A stretch of 64,000 bases of DNA from JABCYV01 sp963729325 (GCA_963729325.1 CAVSNS010000052.1:1-64000); one strand, 5' to 3'. Positions 16,642 through 27,830 are shown, counted from the first letter of the stretch. Notes: a model not told the origin generated them from the sequence alone. Made by a program: numbers and translations.

Positions 16642-18150
16642 GTGTTAACTAGTTTCTTGAAATCTCCAGATCCCAACAGCGTGGCCGGGAAATCGCGAAA
16701 GCTGGAAACCATCCCTACCGACGACCAAGACTTGCAGGGTTTTGGATACGCTCCGCAGTTCCTCCGTGGCTTCGGAGGATTTTCCAATTTTGCTCTTTCG
16801 TTTTCGATCATTTCTATATTGACCGGCGCTGTTACCCTCTTTGACTACGGCCTGAGCATGGGTGGGCCGCGGGAAATGCTCCTGGGCTGGCCATTGGTGA
16901 CGTTTGGCACTCTAACGGTGGCGCTCAGCATGGCTGAACTGTGTTCCGCCCTCCCGACCTCGGGAGGAATGTATCACTGGTCGGCGGAACTGGGCGGACC
17001 TACCTGGGCCTGGTTCACGGCCTGGCTCAACATTGTGGGCCTGATCACTGCCATCGCTGGAATTGACTATGGCTGCGCCGAGTTTCTGGTGCCCATGTTA
17101 GGTTTGCAATCCGGCCGCTATACGTTATTCGCCGTGTACGGTCTCCTGCTGCTCTCCCAAACTGTGATCAATCACTACTCGGCAGCCTTGGTGGCGTGGT
17201 TCAGCGATGTGAGTGTGGTGGTACACATTCTCGGCGTGATGGTACTGATTGGGTCGCTTCTGATTTTTGCGCCCAAGCAACCCCTGGCCTTTTTCTGGAA
17301 CACCAGCAATATGAGCCCGGTTCGGGCCCCGTACGCCTGGCTGTTCATGCTGGGTTTGTTGCAAGCGCAGTGGACCTACACGGGATTTGACGCCTCTGCG
17401 CACGTGGCAGAGGAGACGCGGGACCCTCGGCGGCTTGCGCCCTGGGGAATGGTCATGTCGGTGGTGGTATCTGGAGTCTTCGGCTACCTTCTGATTCTGT
17501 CGTTGGTGCTGGCGATTCCAAGTATTGCCCAGGTATTGCAGAGCACCGATGCGAGCCGCCATCCGGTTCCGGCGGTGCTGACGATTGTACGGCTCGCACT
17601 GGGGGCTCGAGCTGCCGGCGCCGTGCTGGCACTCACGGTGCTAGCCATGTGGTTTTGCGGACTGGCTGCCATTACTTCAGTCTCGCGGTCTTTCTTTGCT
17701 CTGGCGCGTGACAATGGTATGCCGCTGTCATCCATCTGGAGTCGGGTCAACGCCAGGCTGAAGACGCCAGTGGCAGCCATTTGGCTATCGGCGGCTCTGG
17801 CGTTTGTCGCCATGATCTACGGCGGAGCTTATTCCGTAGTCACGTCCATCAGCGTCATCGGCTTCTACCTTGCCTACATCGCGCCGGTCTATCTGGGCTG
17901 GCGAACGAAGACTAGTTGGCTGGAGAAACGTGGGCCTTGGCATCTCGGCGGCGCGAGTAATGCGGTCAACGTGTTGGCCGTGATCTGGACGGTTATCATT
18001 TGCGTGGTCATGGTGATGCCACCCAACACGCGGGCCGGTTGGGGCATCCTCTCGGTCATGGGTGTGCTGTTTTTGATACATGTGGTCAGCGGCAAACACA
18101 AGATGTATAAACCGCAATGGGGGCCTGAGAAGGATTCAGCCGGCTTTTAG
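16642..18150 (+). CDS. APC-family amino acid / polyamine permease
   Basis: 502 residues with about twelve predicted membrane helices. The N-terminus (GYAPQFLRGFGGFSNFALSF) and the motif GGPREMLLGWPLV belong to the amino-acid/choline transporter branch of the APC superfamily, which includes GABA permeases and eukaryotic-like choline transporters. A GTG at 16642 is used; the ribosome site is weak. It heads a same-strand series with a glutamine-synthetase-like gene, an SDR and an aldehyde dehydrogenase. That suggests import of an amine that is then gamma-glutamylated and oxidised. The substrate is inferred from context only. Confidence 0.88.
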   Translation: MLTSFLKSPDPNSVAGKSRKLETIPTDDQDLQGFGYAPQFLRGFGGFSNFALSFSIISILTGAVTLFDYGLSMGGPREMLLGWPLVTFGTLTVALSMAELCSALPTSGGMYHWSAELGGPTWAWFTAWLNIVGLITAIAGIDYGCAEFLVPMLGLQSGRYTLFAVYGLLLLSQTVINHYSAALVAWFSDVSVVVHILGVMVLIGSLLIFAPKQPLAFFWNTSNMSPVRAPYAWLFMLGLLQAQWTYTGFDASAHVAEETRDPRRLAPWGMVMSVVVSGVFGYLLILSLVLAIPSIAQVLQSTDASRHPVPAVLTIVRLALGARAAGAVLALTVLAMWFCGLAAITSVSRSFFALARDNGMPLSSIWSRVNARLKTPVAAIWLSAALAFVAMIYGGAYSVVTSISVIGFYLAYIAPVYLGWRTKTSWLEKRGPWHLGGASNAVNVLAVIWTVIICVVMVMPPNTRAGWGILSVMGVLFLIHVVSGKHKMYKPQWGPEKDSAGF

Positions 18151-18224
18151 ATAAAAGTTCTTGGAGTCCGGCTGAAGATCTCAGGGATAAGTGTCTAAGA
18201 GAACAAGTAAAAACGTACGGTGAA

Positions 18225-19637
18225 ATGGTTATGTCAGGTGATCGGCTAAGCGAAACCAAGACGCGCATGCACGGGATGCTGAGTCTCGAAGACCTGCGAG
18301 ACCTGGTTCAGCGGGATCAGGTGCGGACGGTGATAGTCGGCTTCACAGACCACTTCGGGCGGTTGCTCGGCAAACGCTTCGACGCGGAAATATTCCTTGA
18401 AAGCGTGTGGGAGCACGGCACGCATGCCTGCGACTACCTGTTGGCCAACGATATGGAGATGACGCCAGTCAGTGGGTATCGTTTCGCCAATTGGGTGCGA
18501 GGCTACGGCGATTTTCACCTGGTGCCTGATCCGAGCACCCTACGTCTGGCGAGTTGGCTGGAGAAAACCGCGCTGGTTCTGTGTGATGTGAAGAGCGATA
18601 AGACCGGGCAGTTTCTTGCCGTTGCTCCCCGCTCGATGTTACGACGACAATTGGAACGTGCTGAAGAGTTGTCAGTCACGAGCGTTGTGGCCTCTGAGTT
18701 GGAGTACTACTTGTTCCGCGACAGCTATCGCGATGCCGCCCTGAAGGGCTATGTCGGCTTGGAAGAGACGGGCTGGTATTCGGAGGACTACCACATCCTG
18801 CAGGGGACGCGGAACGAGAACTTTACCGCTGCCGTCCGCCAACATCTCAAGTCCTCCGGAGTTCCGGTCGAAAGCTCCAAGGGTGAATTCGGTACTGGCC
18901 AGCACGAACTCAATGTCCGTCACGCCAGGGCTCTTGAGATGGCGGACCGTCATGTCGTCTACAAACAATGCTTGAAAGAAGTGGCAGAACAGATGGGCAT
19001 GAGCGTGAGCTTCATGGCGAAATTGGCGAGCACTCAGGCGGGATCAAGCTGTCATATTCACCTCAGTTTATGGCGAGACGGTCTCAACGCTTTTGCTGGT
19101 GACGAGCAGTTCGGCCCAGTGAAGTGTTCGAGCCTATTCCGACGGTTCCTAGGCGGCTGGATCGGGCACGCATCGGAAGTCATGGTGTTCTACGCGCCGA
19201 CGGTGAATTCCTACAAGCGCTACGTCGAAGGCTCATGGGCGCCAACCCGCCTCGCGTGGAGCCACGATAACCGTACTGCCGGATTCAGGGTGGTTGGGAA
19301 AGGGCAGAGCCTTCGCATCGAATGCCGAATCCCCGGGGCGGATTGCAATCCTTATCATGCCTTTGCCGCGGCGCTGGCTTCGGGATTAAATGGAGTTGCA
19401 GAAAAGGTGGAACCGCCGGAATGCATTTCGGGCGATCTCTATGGCGCGACCGATGTCCCGCGGGTGCCCAAGACTTTGGCGGAAGCTGTCGCGCTTTTCG
19501 CGAATAGCGCATTTGCCAAGCAGGCATTCGGAGAAGAAGTGGTCGAGCACTACGCCCATTTCTTCCGAACGGAGCAAAACACCTTCAATAGCGCGGTTAC
19601 GGATTGGGAACGCAGGCGGTACTTCGAGCGAATCTGA
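18225..19637 (+). CDS. Glutamine synthetase family protein (gamma-glutamyl-amine ligase type)
   Basis: 470 residues. It has the GS beta-grasp N-terminal domain (VIVGFTDHFGRLLGKRFDAE) and catalytic domain motifs: ASELEYYLF, GEFGTGQHELNV, SSCHIHLSLW, and the nucleotide/ammonia-site region APTVNSYKRYVEGSWAPTRL. IECRIPGADCNPY follows where true GS has the E-x-R-x-P-D pattern. The FTDHFGRLLGK start and context favour a PuuA/GlnA3-like enzyme that joins glutamate to an amine, rather than the ammonia-assimilating enzyme. No adenylylation-loop Tyr context was recognised. It is followed 32 bases later by an SDR. Confidence 0.88.
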   Translation: MVMSGDRLSETKTRMHGMLSLEDLRDLVQRDQVRTVIVGFTDHFGRLLGKRFDAEIFLESVWEHGTHACDYLLANDMEMTPVSGYRFANWVRGYGDFHLVPDPSTLRLASWLEKTALVLCDVKSDKTGQFLAVAPRSMLRRQLERAEELSVTSVVASELEYYLFRDSYRDAALKGYVGLEETGWYSEDYHILQGTRNENFTAAVRQHLKSSGVPVESSKGEFGTGQHELNVRHARALEMADRHVVYKQCLKEVAEQMGMSVSFMAKLASTQAGSSCHIHLSLWRDGLNAFAGDEQFGPVKCSSLFRRFLGGWIGHASEVMVFYAPTVNSYKRYVEGSWAPTRLAWSHDNRTAGFRVVGKGQSLRIECRIPGADCNPYHAFAAALASGLNGVAEKVEPPECISGDLYGATDVPRVPKTLAEAVALFANSAFAKQAFGEEVVEHYAHFFRTEQNTFNSAVTDWERRRYFERI

Positions 19638-19669
19638 TTAGCGAAGTTCCCCCGCGGATACGAGCGATT

Positions 19670-20443
19670 ATGAGGCTCAAGGACAAAGTTGCGTTGATTA
19701 CAGGTGCTTCCAGCGGCATTGGCCGCGAAGCCGCGCTCTTGTTCGCGCAGGAAGGCGCTTGCGTGGTCGTGGCGGACGTGGAGGACGAAGGCGGCAGGGA
19801 AACGGTTTCGACCATCGAACGGCAGAAGGGAAGGGGAGCATTTGTCCACGCTGATGTCTCACAAGCGGCGGAGTGCCAGCGGATGATCGCAGCCGCGGAG
19901 GAGCAGTTCGGCAAATTGAATATCCTATTCAACAATGCCGGGATCATGCACAGTCAAGACGATGATGCGATTTCCACCGAGGAAAAGATTTGGGATCTTA
20001 CGATGAACATCAATGCCAAGGGCGTTTTCTTTGGCTGCAAGTACGGCATCCCCGCCTTACGCCGCGCCGGGGGAGGCTCCATCGTCAACACCGCCTCTTT
20101 TGTGGCTCTGCTGGGAGCGGCGACACCCCAGATCGCGTACACCGCAAGCAAAGGCGCGGTGCTGGCTTTGACTCGTGAGCTGGCAGTGGTCCACGCGCGG
20201 GAGAACATCCGAGTCAATGCACTGTGTCCGGGACCGCTGCGAACCGAGCTGCTCATGAAGTTTCTTGACACCGAACAGAAACGACAACGGAGGCTGGTCC
20301 ATATCCCCGTCGGCCGGTTCGGCGAGGCAAAAGAGATCGCTCGAGCTGCGTTGTTCCTGGCGTCGGATGAATCCTCCTTTGTTACCGGTACGGAATTTCT
20401 GGTTGACGGCGGCCTTACGGCTGCGTATGTAACTCCAGAGTGA
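19670..20443 (+). CDS. SDR family oxidoreductase in the amine-catabolic cluster
   Basis: 257 residues from the ATG at 19670. It has TGASSGIG (cofactor), DV and NNAG motifs, NTASF (catalytic Ser region) and YTASK with the catalytic Tyr and Lys, ending in TGTEFLVDGGLTAAY. The Asp in VVADVEDEGG points to NAD preference. It lies between a gamma-glutamyl-amine ligase-like gene and an aldehyde dehydrogenase. A role in oxidising an alcohol or amino-alcohol intermediate is plausible but not shown. Confidence 0.87.
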   Translation: MRLKDKVALITGASSGIGREAALLFAQEGACVVVADVEDEGGRETVSTIERQKGRGAFVHADVSQAAECQRMIAAAEEQFGKLNILFNNAGIMHSQDDDAISTEEKIWDLTMNINAKGVFFGCKYGIPALRRAGGGSIVNTASFVALLGAATPQIAYTASKGAVLALTRELAVVHARENIRVNALCPGPLRTELLMKFLDTEQKRQRRLVHIPVGRFGEAKEIARAALFLASDESSFVTGTEFLVDGGLTAAYVTPE

Positions 20444-20451
20444 GACAGCTT

Positions 20452-21868
20452 ATGTCAGTGAATGCGACTGCCACGTCCTCTCGAATTCAGTCGATCAGTC
20501 CTGTCGATGGCTCCGTTTATGCAGAGCGCCAGGCGGCATCTGATCTAGAAATCGAGGACAAACTAACAAAAGCGACGAATGCGCAGCGCGAATGGAAGAT
20601 GGTGCCGATCAGCGAGCGTGCTTCCATCTGCCGGCGAATGGTGTCACTGCTGGTTGGACGCGCTGAACAACTTGGGACCGAACTCACCTGGCAGATGGGG
20701 CGGCCGATTCGTTACAGTCCGGCGGAGATTCGGGGCGGCTTCCAGGAGCGTGCCCTATACATGATCGATATCGCCGAAGCAGAGCTCGCTGATATTGCCA
20801 TCGAGCCAAAAGACAACTTCCGGCGCTTCATCCGCCGCGATCCGATAGGTTTGGTTCTGGCCCTGATGCCGTGGAACTACCCTTATTTGTGTTCCGTCAA
20901 CGTCGTAGTTCCAGCAATTATGGCGGGCAATAGCGTGATTCTCAAACCCGCAGCACAAACGCCTCTGGTTGCTGAAAGATACGCCGAAGCCTTCAAGCCA
21001 AGCTGGATTGCCAGAGGGTGTTTTTCAGGTGCTACATGTGACGCATGATCAGGCGGAAAGCATCATCCGCGATTCGAGCGTCGGATTTGTGGCGTTTACA
21101 GGATCAGTGGACGGCGGACACGCGGTGCAGCGGGCAGCCGCGGAACGTTTTATCGGTACAAGCCTGGAGTTGGGCGGTAAGGATCCGGCATACGTGCGCG
21201 CCGACGCTTTCCTGGAGCCGACCATCGAGAACCTGGTGGACGGCGTCTTCTTTAATTCTGGGCAATCGTGCTGTGCGGTCGAAAGGATCTATGTCCATCA
21301 GGATGTTTGGCAAAAGTTCGTCGATGGATTCGTCGAGCTTACGAAGAAATACGTGTTGGGCAATCCCTTGAGTCCGGAGACCACTCTGGGTCCAATGGTC
21401 CACGAACGGGCTGCTGGCTCCGTCCGTGAGAAAGTAGCACAGGCAATTCGCAAAGGAGCCAAGCCCTTAATTGATGTTTCGCTGTTCCCCGAGGACAGGA
21501 AAGGGACTCCGTATGTTGCCCCACAGGTTCTGGTGAACGTTGACCATGGAATGAAAGTGATGACCGAGGAGACCTTCGGCCCGGTGGCACCGCTGATGCG
21601 AGTGAAAGATGATGCGGAAGCTATAGCGCTCATGAATGATAGCCACTACGGATTGACTGCCTCAATCTGGACGTCAGACGCGGAGGCCGCTGTACAAATT
21701 GGCAACCGCATAGAAACCGGCACCTGGTTCATGAATCGCTGCGATTATCTTGATCCTGCACTAGCTTGGACCGGGATTAAGGACTCTGGACACGGCTGCA
21801 GCCTGTCACGGCTGGGGTATGCATCGCTGACACAAGCAAAGTCATTCCACCTAAGGCTTGCTTTGTGA
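20452..21868 (+). CDS. Aldehyde dehydrogenase, frameshifted in the middle
   Basis: An NAD(P)-dependent aldehyde dehydrogenase of about 472 residues once the break is repaired. The first part has the cofactor-site motif PWNYPY and VILKPAAQTPL. The second part has the catalytic Glu (SLELGGKDP) and catalytic Cys (NSGQSCCAVERI), then EETFGPVAPL. The break is at 20998-20999, where AAGCCAAGC replaces AAGCAAGC (one extra C). As written the halves are 20452-21048 and 20969-21868. It fits the oxidation step of a gamma-glutamyl-aminoaldehyde, as PuuC does. The GTG at 20440 is an alternative start. Confidence 0.88.
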
Positions 21869-21969
21869 GCATAATCACGGAAATGTTAAAGTTGACTTCA
21901 CAAATCGGCCTTAAGATTTATCAGATGGGACGGGATGGCGGGTGTTCCGCGGCAGATCGCGCAGCCAAT

Positions 21970-24900
21970 CTAGCGCGACATGAGACTTTCAACTTCCTCC
22001 TCAATTTCAGAAATCGCGATTGGGGAAAGACCTCTTTCGCGCAGTTGCTGGTTCAGCGGCGGCAACTTCGTCTGCTTCAAAGTAGTCCACTCTCGAATGC
22101 ACACTTTTACTTGTTGGCTAGACTCCTTATAGACAGCGATTGCCTGCGAGGGCACAGCACGTTCCCCGCGTTCGACGACTCGGAGCGCTGATGCAAGATC
22201 CTTGTACGCTTCCTGCAGTCCAGCGTTGCGCTCCGGATCGTGGTCCTTCTTTGTAAGAATTTTGGTCATTTCCGATTGGACCTCCGCCAGCGCCGACTTG
22301 AGCTCTGGGTTTTGTCCTTCAGGCTTCTGCTGGGCATCCGAAATCTGTTTTTGGATCGAGTTGATCTCCGCCAGCGCGCGCCGCGCTTCCGTGGTTTCGG
22401 CAAAAATCTGGTTTCCCAGTTGCAACTGTTGGAGGAGTACTTCAGGAGTTGCGGACGAGCGCGGGTCCATTACGACTTGCAGCGGTTCGGTGTGCACTTG
22501 TCCATCCACGGTTAGGCGGACCTGATAAGTTCCCGGAACCGCCTTGGGGCCACTGGGACTGTGGAATTCGGCTTCTTCATCCGCGATCGGTCCACCCGAA
22601 CTTCCCCAGGTAAGGTCCCACACGAAACGGTGCATTCCAGGCGTTTTCTCCGGGACCTCCGGCTTGGGGAACCAGCGCTCCGCCACTGGGAGTGACACGT
22701 GCTTGGTTGCGCTTTGGTCTTCCGAAGAGAACCTCCGCACGAGCTTGTGTTCCGGGTCAAAAACCTCAAGCGTCACTCGGCTCGCTGCAGACCTAAGGAA
22801 ATAATCAATCATTGCTCCATTCGGAGGGTTCTCTGCCGTAGGCTCTTCGGGTGGCAGTGGTGTACCTACAAAATCATCGTTGTCCACGCGGATGGCGGCA
22901 GCGGGATGATAAAGCCATGCCGCACTCGCGCTTGCGCGCCTCAGATGTCTGGCGGAGCGGGGTAATGTTGTCGAGAATCCAGAAGGAACGTCCATGCGTC
23001 GCAACCACGAGGTCGTCGCCATGGATCGTGAGATCACGGACGGAGCTGACGGGCAGGTTCAATTGCAGGGACTGCCAGTGATCGCCGTCATCGAAGGAAA
23101 CGTAGATCCCCAGTTCGGTTCCGGCGAAAAGCAATCCTCTGCTCTGAGGATCTTCGCGAATGGCGCGTAAGAAAGCAGGAGCGGAAATGCCCTCAGTGAT
23201 CGGCTGCCAGGTTGCGCCATAATCGCGGGTTCGATAGAGGTGTGGCGTTTGATCATCCAGCCGGCTGCGGTCAACGGCAGCATAGGCAACGGCAGGATCA
23301 AAATGCGAAGCTTCGATCAGCGAGATCTTGCTCCAGTCGCTCAGTCCGGGGGGAGTCACGTTCTTCCAGGTTTTGCCGCTATTGCGGGTAAGGTGAATCA
23401 GGCCGGTATTGCTTCCAGCCCAAATCAGGTCACGGTTGAGAAAGGACGGAGCAATCGTGGACACGACCCCGTAGCCTTCCTGCTTGGCGTTCTCGACGGT
23501 CGGCACCCTGCGTGGTTTATTGTCTCCCGAAACTACGGTTGAGCCGGTGAGATCGGGGCTGATGGTCTCCCAATGCAGGCCTCCGTCTACAGTTTTCATC
23601 ACGTACTGTGTGCCAAGAAAAAGCTCCTTCGGATCAGCCGGGGAAAACAGCAAGACGGGAGACCAGGGGGCACGATATCTGCGTTGATCGATCTCCGAAT
23701 CGAGAATTGAGACGGGCCACGGACTGATGTCCTGGCTGAGGCCAGTCCGGCGGTTGAAGCGAGCGACGCGACCATAACTCGCGCCCAGGTAGATGATATT
23801 GGGATCGACGGGGTCGAGCGCCATGTATCCGCTCTCGCTCGGACCGGCCGGGAACCAGTCTCGCGGCGTGATCTGGCCGTGATCGGTACGACTTGAAACC
23901 GCGACACTTCCGGAATCCTGCTGAGTGCCGTATACCACGTAGGGGAACTCGTGGTTGGTGATGACGTGGTAAAGCTGCGCAGTGGGCTGGTTGTACCAGG
24001 TACTCCAGGTCCGGCCACGATCAAGGCTGATAGTCGTACCCTGGTCGGTTCCGAGAACCATGCTGGCCGAGTTCCTGGGATCGATCCAGATCTGGTGGTA
24101 ATCATCTCCGCCGGGAGCGCCGCGAACGATCGAAATGGTTTTGCCTCCATCCTCCGAGCGGTAGAGAGCGACATTCGGGACGTAAAGCACATCGGGATTG
24201 TTCGGGTCGATGGTGATGCTATTGAAATACCAAGAACGGCTGGTGAGACGCGGGTCGTCGTTGGCAAGGGTCCAGGTATTGCCCCCATCATCGGAACGGT
24301 AGAGGCCTGACTTTTTAGCCTGAATGAGCGCGTATACCCGTTTGCCATCGGGAGCGACGTCAACACCAACGCGTCCCCAATCGCCGTCCGGCAGGCCAGT
24401 TCCGCTGAGTCGAGACCAAGTCTTGCCGGCGTCCTGAGAACGGTAAAGACCACCACCAGAACGATCGATTGGAGCATAGGTGCTCCAGGGAGGACGCCAC
24501 GTATGCCACGTGCCGGCAAACAAAAGCTGGGGATGACCGGAACTGATTGCCAGATCCGAGACGCCGATTTCAGGACCTTGATCGAGAACTCTGGCCCAAT
24601 GCGAGCCGCCGTCGATGGATTTGTAGACGCCACGTTGCTGGTTCGGACCGTAAACATGTCCCAAAGCCCCGACGTAAACGACAGCCGCGTTCTGCGGGTC
24701 GACGACGATCCTGCTGATATGGCGCGTGTCTTCCAGTCCGATGTGGAGCCAGCTTCGACCGCCATCGACGGACTTGTAGACACCATTGCCGAAGGAGAGA
24801 GATGAACGAATGTCGGACTCCCCGGTTCCGACATAAATCGTTTTTGGGTCTGATGGCGCAACCGCGAGAGCACCGATCGAGGCGATGGGCTGGTTATCGA

Positions 24901-25153
24901 AAATTGGTGTCCAGACGACGCCAGCGTCGCTTGTCTTCCAGATGCCGCCGTTGACCGCGCCGAAATAAAACGTGGTGGAGTCGCCGGGTACTCCAGCCAC
25001 AGCAACCACTCGCCCGCCCCGGAACGGGCCAATTAGACGCCACTTAAGCCCATTGAACAGCTCTGACGGAACGGACTGGGCCATCGCTGAACCGACAAGA
25101 GCAAGAACAAGGAACAATGTGAGACGCTGCAACCGCGAGCTGAATTTGTGCAA
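21970..25153 (-). CDS. Large exported BNR/Asp-box repeat protein (VPS10/sortilin-like propeller), frameshifted
   Basis: The signal peptide (LTLFLVLALVGSAMAQ) is followed by KWRLIGPFRGGRVVAVAGVP and at least ten Asp-box repeats of the S-x-D-x-G-x-x-W type (KSVDGGRSW, KSIDGGSHW, RSQDAGKTW, RSDDGGNTW, KTVDGGLHW, TRNSGKTW). These build tandem beta-propellers. After SFWILDNITPLRQ the frame changes near 22945; the C-terminal domain (WLYHPAAAIRVDNDDF ... FVWDLTWGSSGG) continues to 21970. The restored length is about 1060 residues, as in Acidobacteria and Bacteroidetes homologues annotated as glycosyl hydrolases. No catalytic glycosidase motif is evident, so binding rather than hydrolysis is possible. 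Confidence 0.85.
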
Positions 25154-25338
25154 TTGGTTAGTCCCTAGTTTGGATACACAGTGTAGTGGAAGAGGGTGGT
25201 TTCATGAAGCAGAGCAAGACGTGACCAGGAGGAAAATCGGTACTAAGAAGGTTGCAAGCGGGCCATATCGGCTTACACTGTGGTTCCGTTTTCGATCTCA
25301 AAAGGAAGTCTGTTGGAACTCACCGCAAGGAAGCGGGA

Positions 25339-26596
25339 ATGAAAATCACTCTCGGGGCGGTTCTACTGGTGGGCGCGATCTTGGCGGCCCCGCCGGTTTT
25401 CGGCTACGGGGTTCTGTCGCATGAGGAGCTGATCGACATCGCCTGGGATAGTGACATCCGGCCGGCGCTGCTCAGCCGCTTTCCTGAGGCGACTGCCGAT
25501 CAGGTTAAGCAAGCGCACGCTTATGCCTACGGCGGTTCGGTGATTCAGGATCTCGGCTACTACCCGTTTGGCAAGCGTGAGTTCACTAACCTGCTGCACT
25601 ACGTACGGACCGGCGATTTCGTGGCTTGGATGCTACGTGACGCACGCAACATCAACGAATACGCCTTCGCGATGGGTGCGCTCAGCCATTACGCCGCTGA
25701 TATCTGGGGACATCCCGCGGTCAATGCCGGGGTCGCCATCGAGTATCCCAACTTGCGCGAGAGATTTGGTCGAGCGGTTTCCTACGAACAAGATCCCGCA
25801 GCCCACCTGAAAACCGAGTTCAGCTTCGATGTCGTGCAGGTCGCCAAGAAACGTTACATCTCCAAGCAGTATCATGATTTCATCGGCTTTCAGGTTTCCG
25901 AAGAGTTGCTGGAACGCGCTTTCGAAGATACTTACGGACATCAAGCTGGATGAACTGCTTCACTTCGACGATCTAACCATCGAGACCTATCGTTTCGCAG
26001 TAAGCCGGGTCATCCCAGAGATGACCCAAGTCGCGCTGGCCACGCGCAAGGACAAAATTCAGGTGGAGAAGAATGATGCGGCGCGGAGGGAGTTTCTCTA
26101 TCACCTCTCTCGCGCCGACTACGAAAGGGATTTTGGATCGAAATACCGCAAGCCTGGAATTTTTGCCCGAATCCTCGGCTTCTTCCTGAGGCTGATGCCC
26201 AAGTTCGGACCGCTCAAAAGCCTGGGATACCGCGATCCCACCGCCCAGACTGAGGATATTTACTTCAAAAGCATGGACAACGTGGTCGATCAGTATCACC
26301 GTGAAGTGGAAAAGCTAAAAGTCAGTAAACCAGCGTTCCCCAACCGCAATCTCGATACCGGAGCGCCTACTAGCGCAGGTCAGTACAAATTGGCCGATGA
26401 AGCCTACAGTCAGCTCGTCCGCCGTCTCGCCCACAACCATTTTGCGCGCACTACACCGGCCCTGCGGGCAAACATTCTGGATTACTTCGCAAGCGGCCCC
26501 GCTCAGAACAACATCAAGCCTCGCGAATGGCGAGCCACCCAGATCGCGCTAAAGCAACTCAAGGCAGGGACCGCTCCGAGCCAAACCGACCGTTGA
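25339..26596 (+). CDS. Exported zinc-dependent phospholipase C-like protein, frameshifted
   Basis: The ATG at 25339 follows AAGGAAGC. A signal peptide (MKITLGAVLLVGAILAAPPV) ends near FGYGVLSHEELID. His-rich helical motifs of the PF00882 type follow: AHAYAYGGSVIQDLGYYPFG, LLHYVRTGDFV, and ALSHYAADIWGHP, where His and Asp ligate zinc. The frame changes near 25935 (GGACATC where GGCATC would keep phase), then continues with LDELLHFDDLTIETYRFAV to 26596. Restored length is about 419 residues. The C-terminal half is helical and charged. Phospholipase activity is not certain for these long Acidobacterial forms. Confidence 0.82.
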
Positions 26597-26674
26597 CGGC
26601 AGTTTGCAGCCGGTCGCATTACGGAGCTCGGCCGCTCTTTCGACAGTTGATTAAACCGGATTTCGCTGCAGCTC

Positions 26675-26839
26675 TCATTTTGCTCTCGTGGCTTCTCTGA
26701 AATCCCGACGGACCTGCTCTTCGTGTTTCAAGGCCTTGTTAAGCTCCTGGAGGATCTGCTGCAACTCATCGGGATCTTTCGCTTCCACTGCGGCAGCACA
26801 CAACTGTCTCCAGTTCTTGCGCTCAGCTCCTTCGGCCAT
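26675..26839 (-). CDS. Small conserved helical protein
   Basis: 54 residues from the ATG at 26839 behind GGAGGAG. The sequence (WRQLCAAAVEAKDPDELQQI, then LQELNKALKHEEQVRR) is helical. It resembles very short cytoplasmic proteins that are frequent in Acidobacteria genomes. No function is known. Confidence 0.65.
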   Translation of the reverse strand: MAEGAERKNWRQLCAAAVEAKDPDELQQILQELNKALKHEEQVRRDFREATRAK

Positions 26840-27085
26840 AGTGAATCTCCTCCGAAAGTTTGTCTTTCCTGTAAGGAAGATGTTGGTTGCGGTGGTCCGA
26901 AACAATCACTTCAGCTCGGGTAGCCGAACCGACCCTCGAAGGCTTGCACGGCTGACTGCTCGTAAAGCTGCAACAATCGAGCCAACGGTGCAGGAACCGA
27001 TGATTAAAGTCACAGCGCTCAAGAGTAGACCGCATAGCAACTCAACCGTGCTTGTCAGCATGCGTATGTCCTTCCAACACCTTTA

Positions 27086-27128
27086 GGCAGCCGGGAAGAT
27101 GACGGGAGGGTATGATTACCCGGCTGCC
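27086..27128 (-). terminator. 10-bp inverted repeat downstream of the barrel gene
   Basis: GGCAGCCGGG and CCCGGCTGCC pair perfectly across a 23-base loop, nine bases after the stop of the minus-strand barrel gene. There is no T tract. It may be a terminator or an mRNA-stabilising hairpin. Confidence 0.45.
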
Positions 27129-27136
27129 AGGCCCGC

Positions 27137-27739
27137 CTAAAATCGGAAAACAATTCCAGCGGACGGTTGCGCCGTGTGCGTCCAAGTGTCAGTGTTCAAA
27201 GTCCGAAGGCCGAAGTCCGGACTCTTGTACACAAAACCACGGTATTCAGCCCGCAACGAGAAGTGATGCGTCAGGACATAATCAGCGCCTACGCCGTAGA
27301 GGAAAGCGCCTCTGCCCTGACTGGTGGCGCCGGGAACAGATCCTCCAAAATTACCGGTGGGATCAAAGATCAGACCGCCGCCTCCAGCGAGCGCGTAAGT
27401 TCTGATCCTTCTTATGGGCAGTGGGAGGTTCACCACCATATCGCCAGTTACTGCGTGCACGTTGGCTTGGACTCTGGATTCTCCGAAACTGCCAAAATAC
27501 TCTTGCGTATTCCGGTCGAAACCGTAATTGCCTTCCGCCGAGAGCCAACGATTGATGTGATAACGGTATCCGACTATGAATCCGCCGGTTTCCGTGCTGC
27601 GTTGCAAGTTACCGTTGCCGGTAGAGTCCCTGGTGAAAAAGCCGGTGCCCTGCAAACTGATCTCAGAACGACTTTCCTGAGCCACGGCCCCTACCGCCGA
27701 CATAGCAACAGCGGCGATGATGACAAACAATCTACGCAT
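27137..27739 (-). CDS. Outer-membrane beta-barrel protein
   Basis: 201 residues from the ATG at 27739, behind AGGAGGAATCAC. A signal peptide (FVIIAAVAMSAVGAVAQ) is followed by alternating strands (GGFIVGYRYHINRWLSAEGN, VTGDMVVNLPLP, YALAGGGGLIF, AFLYGVGADYVLTHHFSLRA) and a terminal ...AGIVFRF. The final Phe is the usual barrel-assembly signal. The size fits an eight-stranded OmpA/OmpW-like barrel. A -24/-12 promoter and a TGTCGA cluster lie upstream, and the sigma-54 activator gene is divergent. Its role (adhesion, small-solute pore or stress marker) is unknown. Confidence 0.82.
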   Translation of the reverse strand: MRRLFVIIAAVAMSAVGAVAQESRSEISLQGTGFFTRDSTGNGNLQRSTETGGFIVGYRYHINRWLSAEGNYGFDRNTQEYFGSFGESRVQANVHAVTGDMVVNLPLPIRRIRTYALAGGGGLIFDPTGNFGGSVPGATSQGRGAFLYGVGADYVLTHHFSLRAEYRGFVYKSPDFGLRTLNTDTWTHTAQPSAGIVFRF

Positions 27740-27830
27740 ATGTGATTCCTCCTTCATATTTCCGCATACAAACTTCGGTCCGGTTTCGTGAAATTGATGG
27801 ATCCCGCATTCGCGGTTTGCGGTGATTTAG

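Noticed and set aside
23599..25032. A 477-codon frame on the minus strand overlapping the BNR protein
   Set aside because: It is a shifted frame of the BNR gene, with low-complexity Ser/Arg-rich translation and no family motifs.
21970..25153. BNR protein as a sialidase
   Set aside because: Asp-box repeats are present, but the sialidase catalytic Arg triad and FRIP motif were not seen; the layout is that of long VPS10-like propeller proteins.
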